Assembly (NCBI RefSeq): GCF_007830435.1
Contig: NZ_VLLC01000001.1
Span: 254,159-318,158, forward strand
Reading direction: 5' to 3'
DNA length: 64,000 nt
Origin: Desulfobotulus alkaliphilus
GTDB taxonomy: Bacteria > Desulfobacterota > Desulfobacteria > Desulfobacterales > ASO4-4
Numbering within the stretch: the stretch's first letter is position 1; every line of letters starts with the position of its first letter. Shown piece by piece: positions 9,120 through 18,060 of this stretch. The position numbers were made by a program, and so were the translations under genes. The notes below the pieces were generated by a model, which saw only the letters and a list, made by a program, of their open reading frames with translations, was not told the origin of the DNA and searched no databases.

Positions 9120-10367
9120 TTATGCGTTCATTGAGTTCATAAAATCCGTATTATCCTTCGTACCCGTCATCTTATCCAGCAAAAATTCCATGCTGTCAAT
9201 GGAATTCAGGGAACTTAAAAGCTTACGGAGAATCCAGACACGGTTAATTACATCCTGACTCAGGAGCAGGTCCTCTTTTCGGGTACCTGATCTTTTAATA
9301 TCAATGGCAGGATAGGTTCTGCGGTCGGCAATCTTGCGGTCCAGCACAAGCTCCATGTTGCCCGTACCCTTAAATTCTTCAAAAATTACTTCGTCCATGC
9401 GGCTGCCGGTTTCCACAAGGGCGGTGGCGATAATCGTCAGACTTCCGCCTTCTTCCACATTCCGGGCAGCACCGAAAAACCGCTTGGGCCGGTGCAGGGC
9501 ATTGGAATCCACACCACCGGAGAGAATTTTACCCGAAGGCGGCATGACCGAGTTGTAAGCCCTGGCAAGGCGGGTGATGGAATCCAGAAGGATCACCACA
9601 TTTTTCTTGTGCTCCACAAGGCGCTTGGCTTTTTCTATCACCATTTCAGCCACCTGCACATGGCGTTCCGCAGGCTCATCAAAGGTGGAACTGATCACCT
9701 CCGCGTTCACGTTCCTTGCCATGTCCGTAACCTCTTCGGGCCGCTCATCAATGAGCAGCACAATGGGTACCACGTCTTCATGGTGGGCAATGATGGAGTT
9801 GGCAATATTCTGCATCAGAACGGTCTTGCCCGCCCTTGGAGGGGAAACAATCAGCCCGCGCTGACCAAAACCAATGGGCGTGAGAAGGTCCATGATCCGC
9901 ATGGAATAATTATCCTGGGCACCTTCCAGCAAAATTTTTTTATCCGGATACAGAGGGGTCAGGTTATCAAAGAGAATTTTTTCCCGTGCAATTTCGGGAT
10001 CCTCGTAATTGATGGCCTCCACCTTCAGAAGAGCAAAATAACGCTCTGATTCCTTGGGCTGACGAATCTGTCCGGACACCGTATCCCCTGTCCGGAGATT
10101 GAAACGCCGGATCTGGGAAGGTGAAACATAGATATCATCCGGACCTGGAAGGTAATTGCAATCCGTAGAGCGCAAAAACCCGAAACCATCGGGCAGAATT
10201 TCCAGTGTTCCTTCTCCGTAAATCAGACCATTTTTTTCAATCTGAGCCTGAAGCAGGGCAAAAATAAGCTCCTGCTTACGCAAGCCCGCAGCGCCATCGA
10301 TATTAAATTTCTTGGCAAGACGGGTCAGATCCTTGATCTTCATTTCCTTAAGCTCGGTGATGTTCAT
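9120..10367 (-). CDS. rho: Transcription termination factor Rho
   Basis: Rho is the hexameric RNA-dependent ATPase that ends untranslated transcripts. The 415-aa length is standard with no large insertion. An N-terminal helix bundle ([14 protein letters not shown]) is followed by the cold-shock-like RNA-binding domain with GFGFLRS, the Walker A motif [11 protein letters not shown], the Walker B region [18 protein letters not shown], and the R-loop near [19 protein letters not shown]. rpmE follows 31 bases downstream. Confidence 0.98.
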   Translation of the reverse strand: MNITELKEMKIKDLTRLAKKFNIDGAAGLRKQELIFALLQAQIEKNGLIYGEGTLEILPDGFGFLRSTDCNYLPGPDDIYVSPSQIRRFNLRTGDTVSGQIRQPKESERYFALLKVEAINYEDPEIAREKILFDNLTPLYPDKKILLEGAQDNYSMRIMDLLTPIGFGQRGLIVSPPRAGKTVLMQNIANSIIAHHEDVVPIVLLIDERPEEVTDMARNVNAEVISSTFDEPAERHVQVAEMVIEKAKRLVEHKKNVVILLDSITRLARAYNSVMPPSGKILSGGVDSNALHRPKRFFGAARNVEEGGSLTIIATALVETGSRMDEVIFEEFKGTGNMELVLDRKIADRRTYPAIDIKRSGTRKEDLLLSQDVINRVWILRKLLSSLNSIDSMEFLLDKMTGTKDNTDFMNSMNA

Positions 10368-10683
10368 GAACCTTCACACCTTAAAATGAATGTATGGATA
10401 TCCCTTCCGGAAGACCTGTCGTCCAGGCTGCCGGGCGGGAAATTCAGGGCCGCAGACACAGATCATAAAAATCCATTCCCGGCCGGAATGATACCCGTAT
10501 TTCTGTTCTGTGGAAAAACGTGTCGAAAATCGATTCAGTTTGTTCCGAAAAGAATTAGGAGCGCAGCGATAATCTGTGGGTAAAAAGATAAAAGGCAGGA
10601 AATGCATCTAAAAGCCATATTCCCCTATCACCTTTATCAAAAAAGCAATAGTTTTTAATTAATATCCCAATGGCTTTGACTGG
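10368..10683. other. Intergenic region coaE-rho with rho leader
   Basis: No gene is seen here. The stretch is the 5' leader of rho. A minus-strand promoter candidate sits at its far end next to the coaE stop, which would give rho an untranslated leader of roughly 280 bases, long enough for autoregulation as known for rho in other bacteria. Confidence 0.5.
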
Positions 10684-10687
10684 TCAA
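10659..10687 (-). promoter_or_regulatory. Sigma-70-like promoter for rho
   Basis: On the minus strand TTGACC (10687-10682) and TATTAA (10664-10659) are 17 bases apart. The -35 box overlaps the coaE stop codon. Confidence 0.55.
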
Positions 10688-11313
10688 GGAAATTTCATCC
10701 CCTTAAGGGAAAGTTCTCCCCCTGTCACCCAGCCTGCAAGGCATTGGGCCATATCCTCCAGAGATCCACTGTTTTCCAGAACCAGATCCGCCTTTTCTGC
10801 TTTTTCATGAAGCGGTATCTGTATACGGATCAGTGCTTTTGCAGATTTTTCATCCACCCCGTCCCTCTTCATCAGGCGCGCCACCTGTACTTCGGGCGGC
10901 ACGGAAACCACAAGAACCAGATCAAAAAAGGATTCTCTGCCGGTTTCAAAAAGAAGGGGAAATTCCACCACCACCATGCTGGCACCTGCGGCAGCGTGGC
11001 GTGCCATCTCCATATCCAGCATGCTGTACACCACAGGATGAATGGCTTTCTCCAGACGCAGTTTTGCACTGGCATCCCGGGTTATCCGCTCCCTCAGCCA
11101 GCTCCGGTCCAGCTCCCCGTTTTTCCCCACAGCATCGGGGCCAAAATCCGCCACAATGGCATGGTAAGCAGGCTTCCCCGGCCTCACGGCCTCTCTGGCA
11201 AGCAGATCCAGATCCACCACTGGAAACCCCATACCCTTAAGAAGACGACAGGCCGACGACTTTCCTGAGCCAGCACCACCGGTAACGGCAATTTTTAAAA
11301 TTTCAGGCGCCAT
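10684..11313 (-). CDS. coaE: Dephospho-CoA kinase
   Basis: CoaE makes the last step of coenzyme A synthesis, phosphorylating the ribose 3'-OH of dephospho-CoA. The P-loop TGGAGSGKSSACRLL is at about residues 11-25, followed by the conserved VVDLDLLAREAV. A later segment, VVVEFPLLFETG, matches the family core. The length of 209 aa is usual. It is divergent from adk, with a 297-bp region between them. Confidence 0.96.
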   Translation of the reverse strand: MAPEILKIAVTGGAGSGKSSACRLLKGMGFPVVDLDLLAREAVRPGKPAYHAIVADFGPDAVGKNGELDRSWLRERITRDASAKLRLEKAIHPVVYSMLDMEMARHAAAGASMVVVEFPLLFETGRESFFDLVLVVSVPPEVQVARLMKRDGVDEKSAKALIRIQIPLHEKAEKADLVLENSGSLEDMAQCLAGWVTGGELSLKGMKFP

Positions 11314-11447
11314 AAAATTTCTTCATCAAGAGTTCAGACAGATCCAGCATGATTCCATATCCTGTTTCATAGCGGTTTCGTCTGCCCTCTTGCAAGTTTT
11401 TTTTTGGAAAAAAAGCGTCTCTTCTTTTTTTTGCCTGCGCTGGCAGC

Positions 11448-11476
11448 TTGACAAGCGCCCCGGCTTCTAATAGGTA
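11448..11476 (+). promoter_or_regulatory. Promoter region for adk
   Basis: A perfect TTGACA box at 11448-11453 lies in the coaE-adk divergent spacer. The -10 is less clear: TAATAG (spacing 15) or TAGGTA (spacing 17) are candidates. The leader to the adk start would be about 130 bases. Confidence 0.45.
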
Positions 11477-11610
11477 TGCTGACTTAAAAATCAGGCTTTT
11501 TATCCAGCCGAAGGATACAGACACCCCCATAAGGTGCAGCCTTTCTGGAATGCTTTATATCATACCCCGGTTTTATCATTGTAATTATTTATGAAAGGAG
11601 CTTTTTTCAA

Positions 11611-12282
11611 ATGAACATTCTCTTTTTCGGCCCCAATGGCAGCGGCAAAGGCACCCAGGGTGCCATTCTCAAGGAAAAATACAAAGTACCCCACATTGAA
11701 TCCGGTGCCATTTTCCGTGAAAACATCAAAGGCGGCACCGAGCTTGGCAAAAAAGCCAAAAGCTTTATTGATGCAGGGGATCTGGTTCCCGATGACATCA
11801 CCATCCCCATGATCCTTGACCGCCTGCAGCGGGAAGACTGCAAGGACGGCTGGCTGCTGGACGGCTTCCCCAGAACCCCCGTACAGTCCCAGAAACTGGA
11901 CGAGTCCCTGAAAAGTGCTGGCATCAAACTGAACTTTGTTGTGGAAATTGATCTGGACCGTGAAATTGCCAAGGGACGCCTCACTGGCCGTCGCCTCTGT
12001 GAAAACGATCCCAACCACCCCAACAATGTCAATATCCCCGCCATTGCCCCCAAAGACGGCAAATGCCGGGTCTGCGGCGGTGCCCTTTCCACCCGCACCG
12101 ATGACATTGATGAAGGTGCCATCGATAAGCGCCATGACATCTACTATGATGACAAGGAAGGCACCCTGGCCTCAGCCTACTACTTCAGAGACCGCGCTGC
12201 ACAGGACGGAAGCAAATACATCGTTCTGGACGGCTCCAAAAGCGTTCCCGAAGTAACTGATGCCCTGATTGCCCAGCTTTGA
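11611..12282 (+). CDS. adk: Adenylate kinase, variant with cysteine-containing lid
   Basis: Adenylate kinase interconverts ATP, AMP and ADP. The P-loop is GPNGSGKGTQ (residues 7-16), and the AMP-binding and core motif DGFPRTPVQSQ follows. The lid is unlike the standard form: LTGRRLCEN is followed by a segment ending CRVCGG, giving three cysteines for a likely metal site, and the usual YH(V/I) pattern is not obvious. The segment between lid and C-terminus (KRHDIYYDDKEGTLASAYYF) matches the family only partly. The length is 223 aa. A GGAG box stands before the ATG. It is not in the usual secY-adk cluster. Confidence 0.88.
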   Translation: MNILFFGPNGSGKGTQGAILKEKYKVPHIESGAIFRENIKGGTELGKKAKSFIDAGDLVPDDITIPMILDRLQREDCKDGWLLDGFPRTPVQSQKLDESLKSAGIKLNFVVEIDLDREIAKGRLTGRRLCENDPNHPNNVNIPAIAPKDGKCRVCGGALSTRTDDIDEGAIDKRHDIYYDDKEGTLASAYYFRDRAAQDGSKYIVLDGSKSVPEVTDALIAQL

Positions 12283-12288
12283 TAAGCC

Positions 12289-12322
12289 GACGGGGAAGGG
12301 ATAAAGATGCCTTTCCCCGTCC
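12289..12322 (+). terminator. Hairpin after adk
   Basis: The stem ACGGGGAAGG...CCTTTCCCCGT stands just after the adk stop. The tail is CCTTCCTTAAAA rather than a pure T-run, so it is a weak intrinsic terminator or a 3'-stabilising hairpin. Confidence 0.5.
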
Positions 12323-12561
12323 TTCCTTAAAACCTTTCCCCGACCCCATCTCTTCTGCCAGCAAAAGCCCTCCCTCTTTCTGAAAAAGAGACACCGATAA
12401 GACCGGTATTTTTTAAAAACAAGGCAACTTTTCCGGACCCTGTATTTTTAAAAAATTTTTCAACACAGATTATCTTCTTTACAAAAACCAGAAAAACAGC
12501 TATATGTTTTCGGTTTTTTAAAAAACTTCCCATGGTTTTTTAAATGCAGTTCCACAGGCAA

Positions 12562-12589
12562 TTGCATGCAAGAAATATTATTTTATACA
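12562..12589 (+). promoter_or_regulatory. Promoter candidate for rpsU
   Basis: TTGCAT (12562-12567) and TATACA (12584-12589) are separated by 16 bases, in an AT-rich stretch about 70 bases upstream of the GTG start of rpsU. Confidence 0.45.
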
Positions 12590-12660
12590 AGGTTTTCAAT
12601 ACCCGGGTTCCGAGATTTTTTTCCTTATTCGGAATTGCGGAAAGAAAGGGGCGATGTACC

Positions 12661-12864
12661 GTGAAGGAAATCGAAGTGCGTGTTGTGGATAACGACCTCG
12701 AAAAGGCGATGCGGATTCTGAAGAAAAAAATTCAGAACGACGGCCTTTTCAAACGGCTCAAGCTTAAAAAAAGCTTTGAGAAACCCAGCGAATACAAACG
12801 CCGCAAGCAGCGGGAAGCACAACGCCGCCAGCGGATAGCTGCGGCACGCAAGTATAAGCGGTAA
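12661..12864 (+). CDS. rpsU: 30S ribosomal protein S21
   Basis: The 67-aa protein begins with a GTG-coded MKEIEVRVVDNDLEKAM and ends with the Arg/Lys-rich QRRQRIAAARKYKR, both typical of S21. The frame is open upstream to 12544, but that part has no family similarity and the GTG has AGGGG upstream. S21 joins the 30S subunit near the anti-Shine-Dalgarno end of 16S rRNA. A terminator follows 100 bases downstream. Confidence 0.96.
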   Translation: MKEIEVRVVDNDLEKAMRILKKKIQNDGLFKRLKLKKSFEKPSEYKRRKQREAQRRQRIAAARKYKR

Positions 12865-12963
12865 TTCCTGCCCTTTCTTTGCTGTTGAGCGTTTACCCTG
12901 TTCTTATTTTGAGCAGAGGGATTGGTTTTTCAGCCATTCAACGAATTACGCGGATGCTTCATG

Positions 12964-13010
12964 ACCCGGCAGAGATCCTTCAAGGGATTTTCTGTCCGGG
13001 TTTTCTTTTT
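12964..13010 (+). terminator. Rho-independent terminator after rpsU
   Basis: A long stem (CCCGG.CAGA.ATCC with GGAT..TCTG.CCGGG) is followed by TTTTCTTTTT on the plus strand. folC starts only 24 bases later, so folC is reached by read-through or from a promoter inside this stretch; the element might then work as an attenuator. Confidence 0.75.
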
Positions 13011-13033
13011 CCCCCTTTGATACGGACCTGACC

Positions 13034-14308
13034 ATGACCCTGCAGGAACCTGATTTTTCCCATCTGTATCACCGGCAGCGCATGGGCATACGGCCCGGAC
13101 TTGAAGGTATTCAGAAGCTTTTGCATCGCATGGGCAATCCCCAGCATCACTTCCCTGCCATCCATGTGGCAGGCACCAACGGCAAAGGCTCCACAGCTTC
13201 CCTTGCCGCATCCATCCTTCAGGCTGCGGGACTGAAGACAGGCCTTTACACCTCACCCCATCTTGTGCATTTTGGTGAGCGTTTCCGGATCAACGGCAAA
13301 AATCCATCCCCTGCTTTATTAAAAAATCTTGTGACATCCATAGAAGAAAAGGAAGACAGGAAAAATCCCGCCACCTTTTTTGAATTCACAACAGCCATGG
13401 CCTTTCTCCTTTTTGCAGAAGCCAGCGCCGACATCGCTGTTCTGGAAACGGGCATGGGAGGACGCTGGGATGCCACAAATGTCTGCAGACCTGTCGCATG
13501 CATCATCACCAGCATAGGCATGGATCACAGGGAATTTCTGGGTAACACGATCAGGGCCATTGCCGGAGAGAAGGCAGGCATCATCAAGCCCCAAATCCCC
13601 GTTGTTACAGGGGTTACACAGCCAGAAGCCCTTGATGTCATTGTAGAGAAGGCAGAATCCTGCGGTGCACCCATAAAAATCATGGGCCGGGATTTTGATA
13701 TTGAAAAAACAGGAAGAGACCTTTTCACCTACAGGGGCATAAATACCTATACAAATCTGAGCCCCGGCCTTGCCGGAAACCATCAGGCCACCAACATGGC
13801 CCTTGCCATTGCAGCCCTTGAAAGTCTTGGGGAAAAGAGAATCATTGTTCCAGACCTCCCTCCGGCCATCATCCATAAGGGCCTTGCAGACCGCAGATGG
13901 CCCGCACGCATCCAGCAGCTGGGCACAGAGCCTGATGTGATTCTGGACGGTGCCCACAATCCGGAAGCTGCCATGGCCCTTGCAGCATACCTCAGGGAAA
14001 GAACACCAGAGCCCAGAGTCCTTGTTTTTGGCGTACTGGAGGATAAGGATGCCAAGGCCATGCTGGATATCCTCGCACCCCTTTTTGACCGGATCATCCT
14101 GACCCGTCCTGATACCCCAAGGGGCCTTGATCCTGAAAAGCTGATTCCCTTACTGCCCGGTACACTGCCCTTTGACATCTGCTCCACTGTTCCCGATGCC
14201 CTTGAAAGGGCCATGCACCGGGTAAAGCCAACCGGCTCCGTCTGCATTGCAGGTTCCCTCTACCTTGCAGGTGACGTTCTTGCCACTGATTTTTTTCCAT
14301 GCCCATGA
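13034..14308 (+). CDS. folC: Bifunctional folylpolyglutamate synthase / dihydrofolate synthase
   Basis: FolC adds glutamate to dihydropteroate and to reduced folates, using ATP, in the Mur-ligase fold. The 424-aa protein has the ATP loop HVAGTNGKGSTA (about residues 45-56), the following TSPHLVHFGERFRING, and VLETGMGGRWDATNV. The ligase-domain motif is LDGAHNPEAA near residue 306. It is the last plus-strand gene before a repeat-rich gap and converges with the oxidoreductase operon. Confidence 0.96.
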   Translation: MTLQEPDFSHLYHRQRMGIRPGLEGIQKLLHRMGNPQHHFPAIHVAGTNGKGSTASLAASILQAAGLKTGLYTSPHLVHFGERFRINGKNPSPALLKNLVTSIEEKEDRKNPATFFEFTTAMAFLLFAEASADIAVLETGMGGRWDATNVCRPVACIITSIGMDHREFLGNTIRAIAGEKAGIIKPQIPVVTGVTQPEALDVIVEKAESCGAPIKIMGRDFDIEKTGRDLFTYRGINTYTNLSPGLAGNHQATNMALAIAALESLGEKRIIVPDLPPAIIHKGLADRRWPARIQQLGTEPDVILDGAHNPEAAMALAAYLRERTPEPRVLVFGVLEDKDAKAMLDILAPLFDRIILTRPDTPRGLDPEKLIPLLPGTLPFDICSTVPDALERAMHRVKPTGSVCIAGSLYLAGDVLATDFFPCP

Positions 14309-14376
14309 AGCCCGGACTACAGTATGCAGAAAACAGCGCAGGCTTCCTGTAAACTGAAAAAAAACGGTGACTCCAT

Positions 14377-14736
14377 TTCGTATTATTGCAAGGCTCCGTG
14401 GCTATTTGCAAGTGACATTGCAATCGTTTCGGATCAGAGCTTTGAAGGCCTGTGCGAAAGAAGCGGCAAACTGTCTGAGCCGCCACAAAGGCAGCGTGCT
14501 TAAGCCTGCCATGGTAATCAAAAAGCTTATCCTGCCTGTGGCGGGGAGTTTTTGCCGCTTCCGCACAGGGCAAGAAGCTCCCGAATCCGGCACTCAAGAT
14601 CCATAGGCATTTCTGCTCCCGTAAAGGGGCTTACGTTTTTTAGCTTGAGTGCCGGATTGCGTCACGGGCAAATAGCCTGGGGCCTATACATCTGCCTTGC
14701 AGGTATGATACCTTGAAAACTGTGTTGAACAGTTAC
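14377..14736. repeat. Mosaic inverted-repeat element, copy B (module 2 plus type II cassette)
   Basis: The left terminal inverted repeat is missing; homology starts at TTCGTATTATTGCAAGGCTCC. The right end is complete, TGTGTTGAACAGTTAC. Inside are the left arm, the module-2 palindrome (GAAGCGGCAAA...TTTGCCGCTTC, about 14460-14560), and a cassette bounded by CCGGCACTCAAG (14587-14598) and its complement (14644-14655). The right arm is GTCACGGGCAAATAG. It lies in the convergent gap between folC and the oxidoreductase operon. Confidence 0.85.
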
Positions 14737-14753
14737 AAAAGAAAAACAGCTAC

Positions 14754-14960
14754 ACACACCTTGCCACATTCCCATGCATTGTCATTCTGCCTGAAAAAGA
14801 GATGACTGAACCTGTCCGCTGGCCTTTGAAACATGGCCCTGTTTCTTCAGAAATCCAGCGGAGACCGTCACAGGTCCATCCAAAGTGGCCTGATGCAGAC
14901 AATGCATAATCCGTGAAAAGCGCAAAGCTTCTCACGTAACGGGAATGTGGCAGGTGTGGC
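14754..14960. repeat. Large imperfect palindrome of about 205 bp
   Basis: The outer arms CACACC.TGCCACATTCCC (14756-14773) and its complement (14941-14958) match almost fully. Inner paired blocks are ATGCATTGTC..TCTGCC with its partner near 14893-14906, and ACCTGTCCGCTGG with CCAGCGGA..CACAGGT. The right arm contains an extra hairpin, CGTGAAAAGC/GCTTCTCACG. No protein is evident. It starts 18 bases after copy B and could be another gene-less mobile element or a structured RNA. Confidence 0.65.
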
Positions 14961-15017
14961 AGCTGCTACTGGTGAAAAATTAAAACTGAAACTCCGGGAC
15001 AGCAGGTACAGACAGTA

Positions 15018-15884
15018 TCAGTCCTCCTGCACCTCCTGCCCTCCTTCCATGGCCGCTATCCTTCCTGCGGCTTCCTCCGTCATGAACTCCTCAAAGGCAT
15101 AATGGGCCCTGCCCGCCTCCTTTGCTATCCGGAGGGTGTCCGCAGGACTGAACTTCATGTTGGTGGGGCAAGGGGTATAAATCTGGATATAGGTGGGCCC
15201 CAGTTCCCTTGCAAGGAGAATGGCCCTGTTCACAGCCATACCAAGTCGTTTCGGGCTGGCGATGGTGACTTTTGCCCCATAGACACAGCCTGCGGTCCTT
15301 GCCATTTCAAAAACAGGAATTTTCTTGAAATTTTTCCCCTTTGGCGCCATGTGCAGCACCTGCCCTTCGGGAGACATCCCGCTTTCCTGACCGCCGGTAT
15401 TGCCGTACACCTCATTGTCCAGCATGATGGTGCTGATCTTTTCCCCCCTGAACCAGGAATGCAGGGTCATGTCCAGACCGATATCGGCAATGCCACCGTC
15501 TCCGGCCATCACCACCACGTCCTTATCCTTATCCGGATACCGGATGGAAAGCATGCGCTTCAGACCAGAAGCAACGGAATTCTGATTGCCGAAAGCGGTA
15601 TTGGAGTAGTTCAGTGCCGTCTGGGAAAGGGCAAAGAAGGAACAGCCGGGAGTCCCCACCACCAGAGTATCTTCCGGGGCGGGCAGTGCGGCAAGGGCCA
15701 GACGCACACCCAGAGACACGCCGCACCCGGCACAGTGGGGGTGCTCCTCGGTAATTTCCTTAAAACTGCCGAGATCTTTGATACCCACAGATTTTCCGTG
15801 GGGGCCCCTGTCCACCAGGTCCCTGTAATCCTCCGGCAGAATATGGGCCAGGGATGCTACGGGAGTAATGATCTTTTTCGACAT
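15018..15884 (-). CDS. 2-oxoacid:ferredoxin oxidoreductase beta subunit (second copy)
   Basis: This is the thiamine-diphosphate subunit of a pyruvate or other 2-oxoacid:ferredoxin oxidoreductase. CAGCGVSLGVRLAL carries cluster-ligand cysteines near the N-terminus, MAGDGGIADIGLD and LDNEVYGNTGGQ form the thiamine-diphosphate and metal site, and PCPTN with its cysteine follows near the C-terminus. It is paralogous to the gene at 18057-18911. The ATG at 15884 with GGAGGG upstream is chosen over 15917; it nearly abuts the alpha subunit stop. Substrate cannot be read from the sequence; pyruvate is the first guess. Last gene of the operon. Confidence 0.88.
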   Translation of the reverse strand: MSKKIITPVASLAHILPEDYRDLVDRGPHGKSVGIKDLGSFKEITEEHPHCAGCGVSLGVRLALAALPAPEDTLVVGTPGCSFFALSQTALNYSNTAFGNQNSVASGLKRMLSIRYPDKDKDVVVMAGDGGIADIGLDMTLHSWFRGEKISTIMLDNEVYGNTGGQESGMSPEGQVLHMAPKGKNFKKIPVFEMARTAGCVYGAKVTIASPKRLGMAVNRAILLARELGPTYIQIYTPCPTNMKFSPADTLRIAKEAGRAHYAFEEFMTEEAAGRIAAMEGGQEVQED

Positions 15885-15885
15885 A

Positions 15886-17058
15886 TCAGCACCCTCCCCT
15901 GTTTTGTCCGGCCCCAAGGGCCTTTTTTACTTCTTCCACAATCAGCCAGGGGGGCATGGTCATGCCACCAAAAACCCTTGGCGCACCAATGACACGGTGG
16001 TTCCGGTCGATGGAGGCCCGGATCTCCCGTGCAAGCCAGCCGCCCGCATTGAATTCCGGCACCACAACCAGATCTGCCGCTTCCAGTGCCTTAGACAGTT
16101 CGCTGGCGGGAAAGGGACGGATGGATTTAATTTTAATAAGGCCCGCATCCATTCCCTCAGCCTGCATCATACGCAGGGCTTCCCGTGACTGGGAGACGGC
16201 GGTTCCCGATGCGGCAATGAAAATTTTTGCGCCGGGATTTTCCACTTCCAGCAGCCCGCCCATGAAATGTGCGATATGCTTTCTGGCACGCTCCGCTGCG
16301 GCCAGTACCTCCTGATGCCAGCTGGCATTGGCACTGCCACTGATGAAGTTGCTTTTATTCAGCAGGGGATCACGGGTGATGCGCATGGGAGGGGTTTCCA
16401 TATCAAAAACCGGCACCGGAGCAAAACCCGGATCATAGGGAGGAAGACAGCAGTCCTCCGGGGGCAGCAGCATTTCCTCCCTTGTGTGGGTCACAAAGAA
16501 ACCGTCGGCAAAGACCCCCACGGGCAGGTGAACATCGGGCTGTTCCGCAATGAGATAGGCCTGCAGGATCATATCGAAAAAATCCTGACCGTTCTCGGCG
16601 TGGAGCATCAGCATACCCGTATCCAGCAGCATTCCCATCTCAATATTTTCTGGCTGAATGGAGGGAGGCAGGGAAACCCCGCGGCACATGAAGGCACAGA
16701 CAATGGGCTGTCTGGCACCGGCCCATACCGGAAACATTTCCATGGCCCGGAGGGTGCCCGGTCCGCTGGTGGCGGTGAAGACCCGACCGCCACCCAGAGC
16801 AGCACCATGCACCGCTGCCATGACGGCAAACTCGTTTTCCGCCCTGTAATAGTCCCTGATATACCCTTTGGCGAAAAGCTCACCCACCAGATGCATGCTT
16901 TCCGACTGCGGTGTGATGGGATAGGCAATGGCCATGTCAACATTGGCCCGCTTAACGGCCTCGGCAACGGCTTCACTGCCGGTGATGAAGGCTTTATTGC
17001 GCAAACCGTGGAGCAGCTCGGCAACGGTATCCCTGTTCTTCTGTTTTTCTGAACACAT
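15886..17058 (-). CDS. 2-oxoacid:ferredoxin oxidoreductase alpha subunit (second copy)
   Basis: This is the alpha subunit of the second alpha/beta pair, 390 aa. It has AYPITPQSESMHLVGEL near the N-terminus, the Glu of AENEFAVMAAVHGAALGG and the TATSGPGT loop, all typical of this fold. The C-terminal part keeps SGTAVSQSREAL and the final VFGGMTMP. It is clearly paralogous to the alpha subunit at 18908-20050, with an extra short N-terminus. The ATG at 17058 has GGAG upstream; the frame is open to 17079. A 120-base spacer separates it from the ferredoxin subunit. Confidence 0.88.
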   Translation of the reverse strand: MCSEKQKNRDTVAELLHGLRNKAFITGSEAVAEAVKRANVDMAIAYPITPQSESMHLVGELFAKGYIRDYYRAENEFAVMAAVHGAALGGGRVFTATSGPGTLRAMEMFPVWAGARQPIVCAFMCRGVSLPPSIQPENIEMGMLLDTGMLMLHAENGQDFFDMILQAYLIAEQPDVHLPVGVFADGFFVTHTREEMLLPPEDCCLPPYDPGFAPVPVFDMETPPMRITRDPLLNKSNFISGSANASWHQEVLAAAERARKHIAHFMGGLLEVENPGAKIFIAASGTAVSQSREALRMMQAEGMDAGLIKIKSIRPFPASELSKALEAADLVVVPEFNAGGWLAREIRASIDRNHRVIGAPRVFGGMTMPPWLIVEEVKKALGAGQNRGGC

Positions 17059-17179
17059 GGTAAGTCTCCTGACCCGCACTGCTCTGATAAAGGCAGAGAC
17101 GAATGGTTCCGTATTTCACTCCGGAGGGCAGGGTTTCTACCCTCCGGAGCAAAGCATATTCCATCAGAAATCTGCCTGA

Positions 17180-17368
17180 TCAGCTGATACTCAAGGCATC
17201 CTTGGGACAAGTCGTTGTGCAGAGTCCGCAGGCCTTGCAGCGGCTCTCATTGACTTCCACAAGCTTTTGTTCCGGCAGAAAAATAAACACATTGGGCTCA
17301 GGACAACTGGTGATGCAGATTTTGCACCCGATACATTTTTCCGTATCCACTCTGACTGATAAATACAT
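17180..17368 (-). CDS. Ferredoxin-type delta subunit of the oxidoreductase
   Basis: The 62-aa protein has two [4Fe-4S] motifs, CIGCKICITSCPEP and CKACGLCTTTCPKD, so it is the 2x[4Fe-4S] delta subunit that passes electrons out of the 2-oxoacid oxidoreductase. A GTG at 17374 overlapping the gamma stop is possible, but the ATG at 17368 has GGAGG at proper distance. It is the only such subunit for two alpha/beta pairs, so it could serve both. Confidence 0.9.
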   Translation of the reverse strand: MYLSVRVDTEKCIGCKICITSCPEPNVFIFLPEQKLVEVNESRCKACGLCTTTCPKDALSIS

Positions 17369-17370
17369 AA

Positions 17371-18060
17371 TCACTCACCTCCCTTTGTTCCCGGCAGAGG
17401 GAACTCCGTCAAAGCGGCCCCGGCAGCAGCAATCAGCTCCATGTTTTTCTCTATCATCTGGCTGACCTTGGCAAACTTACCCGTGACAGCATCATCCAGC
17501 GCAGCCGTTGTTCCCGAAGCGACAAATTTTCCGCCACCAAAACGTTCCACCATGGATTCCTTCAGGGCTTCCATGGAGGTGAGTTTCCGCATGGCATACA
17601 GACCACCGAGCATGGCAATGTTGGTGGAAAGCTCGGAGCCGGCGACTTTCGTAGCAATATCTGTTGCCGGGACGTAGTAGACTTTTGCCTTCAGATCTGC
17701 CAGATGGCGCAGGTCTTCATCACTCACAAGGGGGGCATCCGCATTGATCAGGATGGAACCGCCTTCCTGCAAGCCGTCAAAAAAGGGCATGGTATAACAC
17801 TTACCCATGGTGATGACGTGGGGATGAAAGATCATGATGATGTTGGGATACAGCACTTCCCCCTTCTCATAAACCTTCTCTGAAGAAATACGCACGTAGC
17901 TTTCCGCAGGCGCAAGGCGTTTTTCCGCACCGAAAAAGGGATTGACCGTACTTTCAAGGCCGTCCTTGTTGGCAGCACTTCCAAGAATATGGGCGGCTGT
18001 TACTGCGCCCTGCCCACCAAGGCCGGACATCCGGATAAAGGTTTTTTCCATTGCATTCAT
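17371..18060 (-). CDS. 2-oxoacid:acceptor oxidoreductase gamma subunit
   Basis: The gamma domain of the oxidoreductase (229 aa) starts with RMSGLGGQGAVTAAHIL, the family hallmark, and has GAEKRLAPAESYVRIS. It also keeps NTN-type TNIAMLGGLYA. It contacts alpha and beta and is thought to take part in CoA binding. The start overlaps the beta stop (ATGA), and its end overlaps the ferredoxin gene. No second gamma gene is present for the second alpha/beta pair. Confidence 0.9.
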   Translation of the reverse strand: MNAMEKTFIRMSGLGGQGAVTAAHILGSAANKDGLESTVNPFFGAEKRLAPAESYVRISSEKVYEKGEVLYPNIIMIFHPHVITMGKCYTMPFFDGLQEGGSILINADAPLVSDEDLRHLADLKAKVYYVPATDIATKVAGSELSTNIAMLGGLYAMRKLTSMEALKESMVERFGGGKFVASGTTAALDDAVTGKFAKVSQMIEKNMELIAAAGAALTEFPLPGTKGGE

